This document shows positions 7,598 through 13,698 of a stretch of DNA of 14,012 bases, piece by piece. Below the pieces are notes generated by a model. The model made no database searches. It worked only from the letters and a program-made list of their open reading frames with translations, and was not told the DNA's origin. The DNA is from VRUE01 sp040901495 (GTDB lineage: Bacteria; Actinomycetota; Thermoleophilia; Solirubrobacterales; 70-9), in the NCBI GenBank assembly GCA_040901495.1, contig JBBDYO010000072.1, positions 1 through 14,012 of the forward strand. Direction: 5' to 3'. Position numbers and translations under genes: made by a program. The number at the start of each line of letters is the position of its first letter. Within the stretch, counting starts at the first letter, position 1.

Positions 7598-8679
7598 GCT
7601 CCGACGCAGTACTGGTCATCGCGGTTGCGGCGGCCCTCGCCTTCGGCTTCAGCAACGGCTTTCAGGACACGTTCGACGTGATCTCGACCTTGGTCTCGAC
7701 CGGAGCGGCACCGCCGCACCTGGCGATTGCGGGGTCGGCGCTGCTCAACTTCGCCGGTGCCTTCATCTCGGTTGCCGTGGCGGCGACGATCGCCCGTGAG
7801 GTGGTCGAGGCGGCGGCGATCACGCCTGCCGTGGTCCTCGCGGGCGTGCTCGCCGCAATCACCTGGAATGTGGGGACCTGGCGCCTTGGGTTGCCATCCA
7901 GCTCCTCACATGCCCTGATCGGCGGTGTCGTGGGGGCGACGATCGCGGCGGCCGGGACGGGGGCGGTGTTCGGCGATGAGATCCTGAGCAAGGTTCTGAT
8001 CCCCGCTCTTCTGGCCCCTCTCGCTGCGCTGGCTCTCGCAACGGTCGCGATCGTGCTCGCCTACCGGCTGTTCGGCCACCGTCGCCCCGGCCCTGTCACG
8101 CGCGGCTTTCGCTTGGCGCAACTCGTCTCAGGCGGTCTGCTGGCGCTGGGCCACGGCGCCAACGATGCGCAGAAGACGATGGGGGTAATTGCGCTTGCGC
8201 TGATCGCAAATGGGACTCTGAACGGCAACGCCGACCCACCGCTATGGACAACGATCGCGGCGGCGACCGCAATCGCTCTTGGCACCTATGTCGGAGGCTG
8301 GCGGGTGCTGCGCGCGGCGGGGAGGCGGGTGATCAAGATGGACGCGGCGCAGGCCTTCTCTGCTCAGAGCTCTGGAGCCGCGGTGATCCTCGCCTCCACT
8401 CACCTTGGCTTCCCCTTGTCGACGACCCATGTGACCAATGCCGCCGTGATGGGCGCTGGGGCGGGGAAGCGGGTGTCGGCGGTGCGCTGGGGCGTTGCAG
8501 GAAACCTCGTCGCTGCGTGGCTGCTGACCTTGCCGGCGGCGGCTGCCATGGGCGCTGCTGCATATGGCTTCAGCCGGGCCTTCGGGACCGGAGTGCTGGG
8601 GCCCGCGGTCCTTGCGCTGGTGGCGGTCCTTGTCGCTGCTTTCGTGCTTGGCCGGCGCTTGCGCGCGGGCACGGAGTAG
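7594..8679 (+). CDS. pit: PiT-family inorganic phosphate transporter
   Basis: A 361-aa low-affinity phosphate permease, normally a metal-phosphate/H+ symporter with 10 or more membrane helices. It has the duplicated PiT layout. The first repeat has FGFSNGFQDTF (17-27) and GLPSSSSHALIGG (99-111). The second has LGHGANDAQKTMG (185-197) and GFPLSTTHV (272-280). The second signature is canonical. The first keeps N21 and D25 but reads NGFQDTFDVIST where most members have NGFHDAANAIAT. Hydrophobic helices fill the rest; a cytoplasmic loop lies near 160-172. TTG 7594 is the only available start, since a TGA lies in frame at 7546; GGGGGC just upstream may serve as ribosome site. Together with DUF47 it forms the usual low-affinity uptake pair, feeding the polyP genes upstream. 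Confidence 0.92.
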   Translation: MSSDAVLVIAVAAALAFGFSNGFQDTFDVISTLVSTGAAPPHLAIAGSALLNFAGAFISVAVAATIAREVVEAAAITPAVVLAGVLAAITWNVGTWRLGLPSSSSHALIGGVVGATIAAAGTGAVFGDEILSKVLIPALLAPLAALALATVAIVLAYRLFGHRRPGPVTRGFRLAQLVSGGLLALGHGANDAQKTMGVIALALIANGTLNGNADPPLWTTIAAATAIALGTYVGGWRVLRAAGRRVIKMDAAQAFSAQSSGAAVILASTHLGFPLSTTHVTNAAVMGAGAGKRVSAVRWGVAGNLVAAWLLTLPAAAAMGAAAYGFSRAFGTGVLGPAVLALVAVLVAAFVLGRRLRAGTE

Positions 8680-8687
8680 GCCCGGGG

Positions 8688-8693
8688 TAAAAT
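8688..8693 (+). promoter_or_regulatory. -10-like hexamer before the small membrane protein
   Basis: TAAAAT (five of six matches to TATAAT), standing out in GC-rich DNA, ends 7 bases before GTG 8701 in the 21-base gap after PiT. A leaderless transcript starting at the GTG is likely. No -35 at standard spacing; TTGCGC at 8659-8664 is 23 bases upstream. Confidence 0.45.
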
Positions 8694-8700
8694 CCACGCT

Positions 8701-9051
8701 GTGCGCACCGCGCGAAACGTCGCGATCGTCATGGCCCTGGCCGCTGTGGTCGCGTTTGCCCCCGCCGGGAGCAACGCGGCCGAAGTCGTTCTGACCGCGA
8801 TCTCGATGGCGTTTCTGACCGCGATCGCCTGGACGGCCTACATCTTCAGTCGCCAGAACCAGCTGACGCTGGCGGCGCTCACCGACGGACGGCGAGCGAT
8901 CCTCTACGGCGCTATCGGTGTGATCGTGCTGCTGGTCGCGGGCACCACCAAGCTCTTTGCCACCGGAGGCGGCACATTGCTTTGGATCGTCTTGCTCGGC
9001 GCTTCCCTGGTGGCGATCTGGCGGGTCTGGGTGGAGGCGAACACCTACTAA
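8701..9051 (+). CDS. Small multi-span membrane protein, unknown function
   Basis: A 116-aa protein I do not recognise as a named family. It is mostly hydrophobic, with about four predicted membrane helices (near 7-24, 27-49, 66-84 and 92-109) and a short charged loop (SRQNQLTLAALTDGRR, 50-65) between the second and third. The N-terminal helix followed by AGSNAAE could instead be a signal peptide, leaving three helices. GTG 8701 directly follows a -10-like TAAAAT and lacks a ribosome site, suggesting its own leaderless transcript. It sits between the phosphate block and the Tad-like block with only 21 bases after PiT, so membership in either unit is open. Coding status is supported by the long open frame, the coherent helix pattern and the tight spacing. 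Confidence 0.6.
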   Translation: MRTARNVAIVMALAAVVAFAPAGSNAAEVVLTAISMAFLTAIAWTAYIFSRQNQLTLAALTDGRRAILYGAIGVIVLLVAGTTKLFATGGGTLLWIVLLGASLVAIWRVWVEANTY

Positions 9052-9154
9052 CCAGGCGGGCTTTTCACCAGGCAGCCTGTTCTGCGCGTGATATTTGACT
9101 GAAGTTTGTCTTTGTGCGCGCAACGGGTAGGTCGCGCGCTGGCACGGTGGGCGT

Positions 9155-9511
9155 GTGTCGCCCCGGGCCAACAGCAAGTCGATGGATAGGGAGGGCGGGA
9201 CCGCCTCGATCGAGTTGATTGCGACGCTCCCGTTCCTGCTGCTGGCGGTTCTGGTGGCGGCACAGTTTGTGCTTGTCGGACAGGCCCTGTGGTCGGCCGG
9301 AGTCGCGGCCAGGGCGGGGGCACGGGCTGAGGCGGTCGGGCGAGGGGCCGAGGCCGCGGCCCGACGGGCGCTGCCGTCTTCGATGCGGGCTGGGGCGGAG
9401 GTGAGCGACGCCGGCACGGTGTCGGTTCGGGTCCCGGTGCCTCGTCTGATCCCGGGGCTGCCGCGGTTGATGGTTGGTGCCGAGACCGATCTGGGCCTCG
9501 ACGATGAATGA
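9155..9511 (+). CDS. TadE-like pseudopilin 1
   Basis: A 118-aa TadE-like minor pseudopilin. EGGTASIELIATLPFLLLAV (13-32) shows the family pattern: a polar N-terminus, Gly15 followed by a Glu five residues on (G|TASIE, E20), the site used by Tad prepilin peptidases, then a single membrane helix (about 22-44) and a periplasmic Ala/Arg-rich tail with a short Val-rich strand segment. Tad systems build Flp pili or related secretion structures; TadE/TadF are minor components. GTG 9155 is the first start; ATG 9182 (MDREGGTASIEL) is equally plausible and neither has a good ribosome site. The last 8 bases overlap the next gene. The 103-base gap upstream (9052-9154) is the only sizeable one here, so a promoter probably lies in it, though I cannot define it. 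Confidence 0.65.
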   Translation: MSPRANSKSMDREGGTASIELIATLPFLLLAVLVAAQFVLVGQALWSAGVAARAGARAEAVGRGAEAAARRALPSSMRAGAEVSDAGTVSVRVPVPRLIPGLPRLMVGAETDLGLDDE

Positions 9512-9845
9512 CACCGGGCGCGGCTCCTCCGGTCAGGCCTCGGTCGAGCTGGTCGCCGGGCTGCCCGCGTTGCTGCTTGCCGGCCTCATCGCCCTTCAGC
9601 TTCTGGCGACCGGCTACTCGCTGACCCTCGCCGATGGGGCTGCGGAGGCGGGAGCCCTGGCGCTGTCCTCCGGGCGCCCGGCGGCGCCCGCTGTCCGCGA
9701 TGCCCTGCCGGGCTGGGCCGAGAACGATGTCGGCATCGAGGTGAGCGGTGGCAAGGTCACCGTTCGCGTCCGCCCGCCATCGCCGCTTTCGTCGCTTGCG
9801 GACCGGCTCGCTGTCACGTCGTCTGCCGCCGCCAGGCCGAAATGA
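9504..9845 (+). CDS. TadE-like pseudopilin 2 (TadF position)
   Basis: A 113-aa second TadE-like protein. GSSGQASVELVAGLPALLLA (7-26) repeats the G|xxxxE processing pattern (Gly10 then Q-A-S-V-E15) and leads into one membrane helix (about 16-38). The remainder is a short soluble domain with alternating hydrophobic strands (NDVGIEVSGGKVTVRVRPP, 74-92). ATG 9504 (MNDTGRGSSG) is preferred to ATG 9474, which would add 10 residues from inside the previous gene. Overlap is 8 bases with the upstream gene and 4 bases (ATGA) with the downstream one, so the cluster is probably translationally coupled. In mycobacterial and other actinobacterial Tad-like loci (Rv3654c-Rv3660c) a similar pair of TadE-like proteins sits side by side. 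Here the assignment rests on the motif and order, not on close homology. Confidence 0.6.
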   Translation: MNDTGRGSSGQASVELVAGLPALLLAGLIALQLLATGYSLTLADGAAEAGALALSSGRPAAPAVRDALPGWAENDVGIEVSGGKVTVRVRPPSPLSSLADRLAVTSSAAARPK

Positions 9846-10450
9846 GGGAAGCCGTCATCCTCGTCGCCGGAGTTGGCGCCGCGGCCGGTTCCCGAACGGC
9901 TGCCGCCGCGCTCGCCTGCGCCGCGTCGAGGCCAGACCGAGCGGGCTTGCTGGTTGACCTCACCGACGCTCGTCCATCCCGGCCCTCTCTGGTCGCAACC
10001 GATGCGGCCAGAAAGCTCGAGGAGCGGCTCGCGGTCCACCTGCCCGAGGGCGGGGTAGCTTCGCGAGGGCAGACCTGTCATCTGGCTCTTCCGCCGGACC
10101 CGACTGGAGTCGATGGGGTGGCTGGCGCCCTGCCGGCGGTGCGCGAGTCGATCGGCGTCGTTCACCTACCGCCGCAGCTCCTACAGCCGGTCTTGGACGA
10201 GACGCGCATCCGCGCCTCGGCGGCGTTGCTGCGGGCTGACCTTCGCGCGGATCGCGCCCTGACTGCGCTCGCCGCTCGCGACCTTGCCCAGCGGGGGCTC
10301 AGGGTCGCCGTCCTCAAGCAGCCCCTTGGCTGGATTGCCTCGCGCCGAGCGCTTGCCGGTGCCCTCTCGGCCGATGCGAGTGGCGGTCTCCCCGAGCGTT
10401 TGCTCCGCCGTTTGCTGGCGGAGCAACAGGAGCCTGGGACTCGGTGCTAG
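9842..10450 (+). CDS. Hypothetical protein with degenerate P-loop, CpaE/TadZ-like
   Basis: A 202-aa Ala/Arg/Leu-rich protein, not firmly recognised. The N-terminus AVILVAGVGAAAGSRTAAAA (4-23), followed soon after by GLLVDL, has the shape of a CpaE/TadZ-type ParA-like fold: a beta strand, a Gly-rich loop, a helix, then a strand ending in Asp. The P-loop is degenerate, with SRT in place of the GK[ST] lysine, so ATP hydrolysis is doubtful. Degenerate Walker motifs do occur in TadZ/CpaE localisation proteins. The position inside a run of TadE-like genes supports the guess. A later segment (ALTALAARDLAQRGLRVAVL) could be another helix-strand unit. It is coupled to both neighbours (ATGA at 9842; 7-base overlap at 10444-10450). 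It could equally be an unrelated accessory protein of the cluster. Confidence 0.45.
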   Translation: MREAVILVAGVGAAAGSRTAAAALACAASRPDRAGLLVDLTDARPSRPSLVATDAARKLEERLAVHLPEGGVASRGQTCHLALPPDPTGVDGVAGALPAVRESIGVVHLPPQLLQPVLDETRIRASAALLRADLRADRALTALAARDLAQRGLRVAVLKQPLGWIASRRALAGALSADASGGLPERLLRRLLAEQQEPGTRC

Positions 10451-11787
10451 ACATAAGGAGCTGGGACAAGCAGCGCGGGCAGGCCACGCTTCTCGCGCTG
10501 GGCGGCGCCTTTGCCCTGCTTGCCGGCGCCCTGGCGCTGGTGGCGATTGCCGGGGCGGTCGCGGGGAAGGGCCGGGCGCAGCGCACCGCCGACCTGGCCG
10601 CGGTCTCGGCGGCGCGCTCGATGCGGGACGACCTGCCGCGGCTGCTGACCCCGCCGGCCCTGCCGAACGGGCTGCCCAACCCCGTCCATCTAGAGAAGGC
10701 GGCGTACATCGTGCGGGCGCGTGGCGCGGCGCTTCAGGTGGCGAGAGCGAATGGGGTTGCCGCGGCTCGTCTGCGCGTCTCCTTTCCAGACCTGGCTTCC
10801 TTCGCGCCGGTGCGGGTCAAGGCGACGGTGGTCGCCGACCTCGACGTCGAGGGAGGCCGTGGCGTCGTCGAGGCCTCCGCCGTCGCCGAAGCCGCCGCGC
10901 CGGAGAGCGCCGCCGGCGGGATGCCGGCGATGGCAAGCGGCGGCGGCTACAGCGGGCCGCTCGTCTACCGCCAGGGCGAGGGGGTGCGACCCGACGTCGC
11001 GATCGCGTTTGACCGAATGGCGGCAACCGCCGCGCAGGCCGGCGTCGCCCTTCTCGTCAGCTCGGGCTTCCGCTCCGATGCCGAGCAGGCGGCGCTGTTT
11101 GCCGCCCATCCCGACCCGCGCTGGGTAGCGCCGCCGGGGCAGTCGCTGCATCGCTGTGCGACCGAGCTGGACCTGGGCCCCGCATCCGCTTACAGCTGGC
11201 TGGCAGCCAACGCCGCCCGCTTCGGCTTCGTCCAGCGCTACTCGTGGGAGGCCTGGCACTACGGCTTTTCTGTCGGTCCGCCGCCCTGCTCGCAGGCCGG
11301 AAACGGGGTGGCCATGGCAGGTGGCGACGGCTCCTTTGCGGGGGCGGGAGGCCTCCCATCGTTTGTCCCCGCCCAGTTCCGTGCGCCCCTGCTCCATGCG
11401 GCCTCGCGCTGGAACGTCTCAGCCGCGCTGCTGGCGGCGCAGCTGCTGGCGGAGTCGAACTTCAACCCCTACGCGACTTCCCCGGCCGGCGCCCAGGGCA
11501 TCGCGCAGTTCATCCCAAGCACCGCGGCCGCCTATGGCCTGTCCGATCCATTCGACCCAGAGGAGGCGATCGACGCCCAGGCTCACCTGATGTCAGACCT
11601 GCTCCGCCAGTTCGGCTCCCCACAGCTCGCCCTCGCCGGCTACAACGCCGGCCCCGGCGCGGTCGAATCCTGCGATTGCGTTCCCGCCTATCCCGAGACC
11701 CAGGCCTACGTCAGCCGCATCCTCGCCCTGCTAAACGGCGCCGGCGCCCTCGCCATTCCCAGCTTCGAAGTCCGCCTGGTCTCTTGA
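10444..11787 (+). CDS. TadG-like anchor + VanY/M15 carboxypeptidase + SLT transglycosylase
   Basis: A 447-aa three-part envelope protein. The N-terminus RGQATLLALGG (11-21) with one membrane helix (about 14-40) and GKGRAQRTADLAAVSAARSM (41-60) matches the Rv3654c-type TadE/TadG-like family. Next comes an M15/VanY-type zinc D,D-carboxypeptidase (about 180-275) with SSGFRSDAEQAALF (206-219), SLHRCATELDLG (234-245; zinc ligands H236 and D243) and EAWHYGF (269-275; E269 base, H272 ligand). A Gly-rich linker leads to an SLT-type lytic transglycosylase (about 308-430) with catalytic Glu in LLAESNFNPY (E337), AQGIAQFIPSTAAAYG (350-365) and AGYNAGPGAVE (398-408). It should trim stem peptides and cleave glycan strands outside the membrane. 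GTG 10444 overlaps the previous gene by 7 bases; no other start precedes the anchor. Confidence 0.85.
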   Translation: MLDIRSWDKQRGQATLLALGGAFALLAGALALVAIAGAVAGKGRAQRTADLAAVSAARSMRDDLPRLLTPPALPNGLPNPVHLEKAAYIVRARGAALQVARANGVAAARLRVSFPDLASFAPVRVKATVVADLDVEGGRGVVEASAVAEAAAPESAAGGMPAMASGGGYSGPLVYRQGEGVRPDVAIAFDRMAATAAQAGVALLVSSGFRSDAEQAALFAAHPDPRWVAPPGQSLHRCATELDLGPASAYSWLAANAARFGFVQRYSWEAWHYGFSVGPPPCSQAGNGVAMAGGDGSFAGAGGLPSFVPAQFRAPLLHAASRWNVSAALLAAQLLAESNFNPYATSPAGAQGIAQFIPSTAAAYGLSDPFDPEEAIDAQAHLMSDLLRQFGSPQLALAGYNAGPGAVESCDCVPAYPETQAYVSRILALLNGAGALAIPSFEVRLVS

Positions 11788-11813
11788 TTTATGCATGTGA
11801 ATGCTAGAATGCA
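11784..11813 (+). promoter_or_regulatory. vapB promoter with overlapping inverted repeat
   Basis: An extended -10 (TGC before TAGAAT at 11805-11810) follows a -35-like TTGATT (11784-11789) after 15 bases. Transcription should begin near 11817, a few bases before ATG 11821. TGCAT (11792-11796) and ATGCA (11809-11813) form an inverted repeat across the -10, with a further ATGC at 11801. This is the typical layout of a site bound by a ribbon-helix-helix antitoxin that represses its own operon. The -35 overlaps the stop of the upstream gene. Confidence 0.5.
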
Positions 11814-11820
11814 GAAAGCG

Positions 11821-12084
11821 ATGCGGACGACAATCGAGCTCAGCGACCGCACTCACGCTCGGCTCAGGGCTAGGGCCGCGGAACGGGGCATGCGGGGCTT
11901 CTCGGCGATCGTTGAGGAAGCCCTGGAGCACCTCTTCGAGAAGGACGAGGGGGGTGGTCTCCTCACTGCGTTGGAGGAGGCCGAGGGGGCTTGGAGCGAG
12001 AGCGAGGTCGAGGAGTGGGAGCGGGCGCGTGAGGAGGCGTGGGCGACATGGCCGGCAGAGCGGTCCTCGACTCCGACGTCCTGA
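11821..12084 (+). CDS. vapB: VapB-type ribbon-helix-helix antitoxin
   Basis: An 87-aa antitoxin. MRTTIELSDRTHARLRARAA starts a standard ribbon-helix-helix DNA-binding domain: the TTIELSD strand, helix 1 (THARLRARAAERG) and helix 2 (RGFSAIVEEALEHLFE). An acidic, Trp-rich C-terminal tail (EEAEGAWSESEVEEWERARE) would wrap the toxin and block its active site. ATG 11821 is chosen because the promoter -10 lies at 11805-11810, which excludes starts at 11791 and 11809. It also gives the usual N-terminus of the family. The antitoxin should bind DNA as a dimer at the inverted repeat upstream and repress the pair, more strongly with toxin bound. Its last 37 bases overlap vapC, so production of the two is coupled. 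Confidence 0.85.
   Translation: MRTTIELSDRTHARLRARAAERGMRGFSAIVEEALEHLFEKDEGGGLLTALEEAEGAWSESEVEEWERAREEAWATWPAERSSTPTS
12031..12037 (+). promoter_or_regulatory. Ribosome binding site of vapC
   Basis: GAGGAGG, inside the 3' part of vapB, lies 10 bases before ATG 12048 and only 1 base before GTG 12039. Spacing therefore favours ATG 12048 as the toxin start. Confidence 0.6.
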
Positions 12085-12446
12085 TCGACTATCTGCGGGG
12101 CGCCGGCCCGGGTCGTGATCTGGTCCGGGCGCTGGTCGGTGGGGCGGGCTACCGGGTGACGGCGGTGACGGCCTTCGAGTTGGCGCTTGGACGCTCCTAC
12201 CGTGAAAACCCGCGCCCGGTCCACGCTCTTCTCTCCGCGCCACTGTTGACCCTTACGCGCAAGGCCGGTCTACGAGGCGGAGCGCTGTTGGGCGAGTTAC
12301 GTCGAAGCGGCGAGGCGATTGATATCCGCGACGCGATGCAGGCTGGGATCTGCCTCGAGGCTCATGCGGTGCTTGTGACCCGAAACGTCTCTCACTTCGA
12401 CCGTGTTCCCGGCCTGCGAGTCTCCCATCCGTCCGAGTTGTTCTAG
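12048..12446 (+). CDS. vapC: VapC-type PIN-domain ribonuclease toxin
   Basis: A 132-aa PIN-domain toxin; VapC proteins are Mg2+-dependent RNases that cut tRNA or rRNA sites and stop translation. Acidic active-site residues are present: D8 in AVLDSDVLIDYL (5-16), E44 in TAFELALG (41-48), D95 in IDIRDAMQAGICLE (91-104), and N113/D118 in TRNVSHFDRVPGL (111-123). The length is normal and the frame intact, so the toxin looks functional. The gene begins inside vapB (37-base overlap) and ends with TAG at 12444-12446, which overlaps the next gene's ribosome site. VapBC pairs often move horizontally, and this one sits between two unrelated functional blocks. The RNA target cannot be predicted from sequence. 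Confidence 0.9.
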   Translation: MAGRAVLDSDVLIDYLRGAGPGRDLVRALVGGAGYRVTAVTAFELALGRSYRENPRPVHALLSAPLLTLTRKAGLRGGALLGELRRSGEAIDIRDAMQAGICLEAHAVLVTRNVSHFDRVPGLRVSHPSELF

Positions 12447-12452
12447 AGGAAG
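12446..12452 (+). promoter_or_regulatory. Ribosome binding site of the metalloprotease gene
   Basis: GAGGAAG begins at the last base of the vapC stop codon and ends 3 bases before ATG 12456. It supports this start and implies that the protease is, at least partly, translated from the vapBC transcript. Confidence 0.55.
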
Positions 12453-12455
12453 CCA

Positions 12456-13664
12456 ATGCTCACAAGACTCACCTACGTTCTGGCTGGCGCTCTCGCTTTC
12501 ACGCTTTGCGGCATGGCCTTTGCCTTTGGCGGCTTGGTGTCGGGAGCTTCTGGGGCGACGCCGGACCCCCTCAGCGATGCTGATGGCGACGGCCTTCCTT
12601 ACGAATGGGAGGTCGCGCCTGCGACCTCTCCCACGGGGAAGCCACGATGTACGTCGAAGCAGCGGCTGCGCAAAGGCAAATGCGTGCGCAAGTGCAAAAA
12701 AGGCCGCAAGCTCAAGCGCGGCAAATGCGTGAAGAAGAAAAGGAAGCAAGGGAAACGGCCCGGGAAACGGCGTCGGCAGGCACAAGCCTCGATCGCACCG
12801 GCGAACCTCGCTTCGCTTGGCGCCAACCCGAACCACAAGGACATCTTCGTTCAGATCAACTACGCGAACGAAACCATCCGGCAGAACCTGTCCTGCTCGG
12901 AACTGGACGCGATCGTCGCCGCCTTCGCCAACGCGCCCGTCAGTAACCCTGACGGGACGACCGGGGTCAACCTGCACATCGACGCCGGCGTCACCTGCCC
13001 GAGCCGCAACTACAACCTTGGCGGCTCGACGACGTTCAATGCCGGCGCCTGCCCGAACGTGAGCGCGACGTTCCAGGGGAACGAAATCCCCGAAAGCCGC
13101 ATCGGCACCTTTCACCTCGCTGGCTTCTCTCCCCACTGCGGCGGTTCGGGCGGCGTCGCGACCCTGCACGGAATGGAGATGGTTGTCTTCACCGAAGGGC
13201 CCGACTTCGCCCACGTCCTGATGCATGAGCTTGGCCACAACCTGGGCTTGGATCACCTTTCCAAACTTCAGCCAAACAGGCTCAGTACGATGAGCACCCA
13301 GCTGGTGATTTCGAACAACGGCAATGGGTCCACCGAGGTGCTCGACTACCAGCGCTTCAGCCTTCCCGCGCTCGACGAGAACAACCTCAGCGAGGCGGTG
13401 GGCATCTCCGCCCCTCCGGAGGCGCACCTCTTCTACATCCCGCATTACTGCGAAGGCGACAAAACGGTCCCCAGCGCTTGGCCTGGCGACGGGTCGATCG
13501 ACTGGAACTGCAACACGCCAACGCCGTTTGATCCGCCGCAGATCGATCTCGAACCTGTCGCTGCCGACATCGACGGCGATGGCCAGAAAACCGTGCTGCC
13601 GGCGACCGGGCCGGAGTGGCCGACGCTCGATTACGCCAGCGGCGGCCAGATCGGCCCGCGCTAG
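12456..13664 (+). CDS. Secreted metzincin-like zinc metalloprotease
   Basis: A 402-aa exported protein. An N-terminal signal sequence (MLTRLTYVLAGALAFTLCGM..., about 1-33) is followed by a calcium-type loop DADGDGLPYEWE (41-52), a Lys/Arg-rich segment with four cysteines (65-109), then the catalytic region. DFAHVLMHELGHNLGLDH (250-267) has the HExxHxxGxxH zinc motif (H257, E258, H261, H267), and MSTQ (M279) is a likely Met-turn, which points to the metzincin clan. NPDGTTGVNLHIDAG (164-178) precedes it and recurs in related uncharacterised proteins I recall. A second D-x-DGDG loop (371-376) lies near the C-terminus. The basic segment could bind teichoic or other anionic wall polymers. Substrate unknown. 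It starts 9 bases after vapC but is unlikely to be part of the toxin system. Confidence 0.8.
   Translation: MLTRLTYVLAGALAFTLCGMAFAFGGLVSGASGATPDPLSDADGDGLPYEWEVAPATSPTGKPRCTSKQRLRKGKCVRKCKKGRKLKRGKCVKKKRKQGKRPGKRRRQAQASIAPANLASLGANPNHKDIFVQINYANETIRQNLSCSELDAIVAAFANAPVSNPDGTTGVNLHIDAGVTCPSRNYNLGGSTTFNAGACPNVSATFQGNEIPESRIGTFHLAGFSPHCGGSGGVATLHGMEMVVFTEGPDFAHVLMHELGHNLGLDHLSKLQPNRLSTMSTQLVISNNGNGSTEVLDYQRFSLPALDENNLSEAVGISAPPEAHLFYIPHYCEGDKTVPSAWPGDGSIDWNCNTPTPFDPPQIDLEPVAADIDGDGQKTVLPATGPEWPTLDYASGGQIGPR
12648..12737 (+). repeat. Two tandem 15-residue Cys/Lys repeats within the protease gene
   Basis: Residues 65-79 (CTSKQRLRKGKCVRK) and 80-94 (CKKGRKLKRGKCVKK) are two units of C-x10-C-V-(K/R)-K with a shared L-(R/K)-(K/R)-G-K-C-V core. 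Each unit has two cysteines that could form one disulphide in the exported protein. The DNA copies have diverged, so the repeat is visible at protein level. Confidence 0.7.
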
Positions 13665-13684
13665 CGGGGGCTCTCCAATAGCGG

Positions 13685-13690
13685 TAGCCT
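13685..13690 (+). promoter_or_regulatory. -10-like hexamer before the MaoC gene
   Basis: TAGCCT ends 8 bases before ATG 13699 in the 34-base gap after the protease gene. There is no Shine-Dalgarno and no clear -35. It has the same hexamer as the site at 1439-1444 and similar placement, suggesting a leaderless start. Confidence 0.35.
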
Positions 13691-13698
13691 GCCGCGCG

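Noticed and set aside
9051..9080. Repeated ACCAGGC and the CAGGC/GCCTG inverted repeat after the small membrane protein, as a terminator
   Set aside because: The stem is only 5 pairs, the loop is long (17) or too short (1), and no T-tract follows.
9095..9130. TTGACT at 9095-9100 as the -35 of a promoter for the Tad-like cluster
   Set aside because: No acceptable -10 lies 16 to 18 bases downstream; TAGGTC at 9128 is too far and a poor match.
8242..9417. 391-codon minus-strand frame across pit, the membrane protein and the TadE-like gene
   Set aside because: Composition is low complexity and it runs antisense to well-supported genes.
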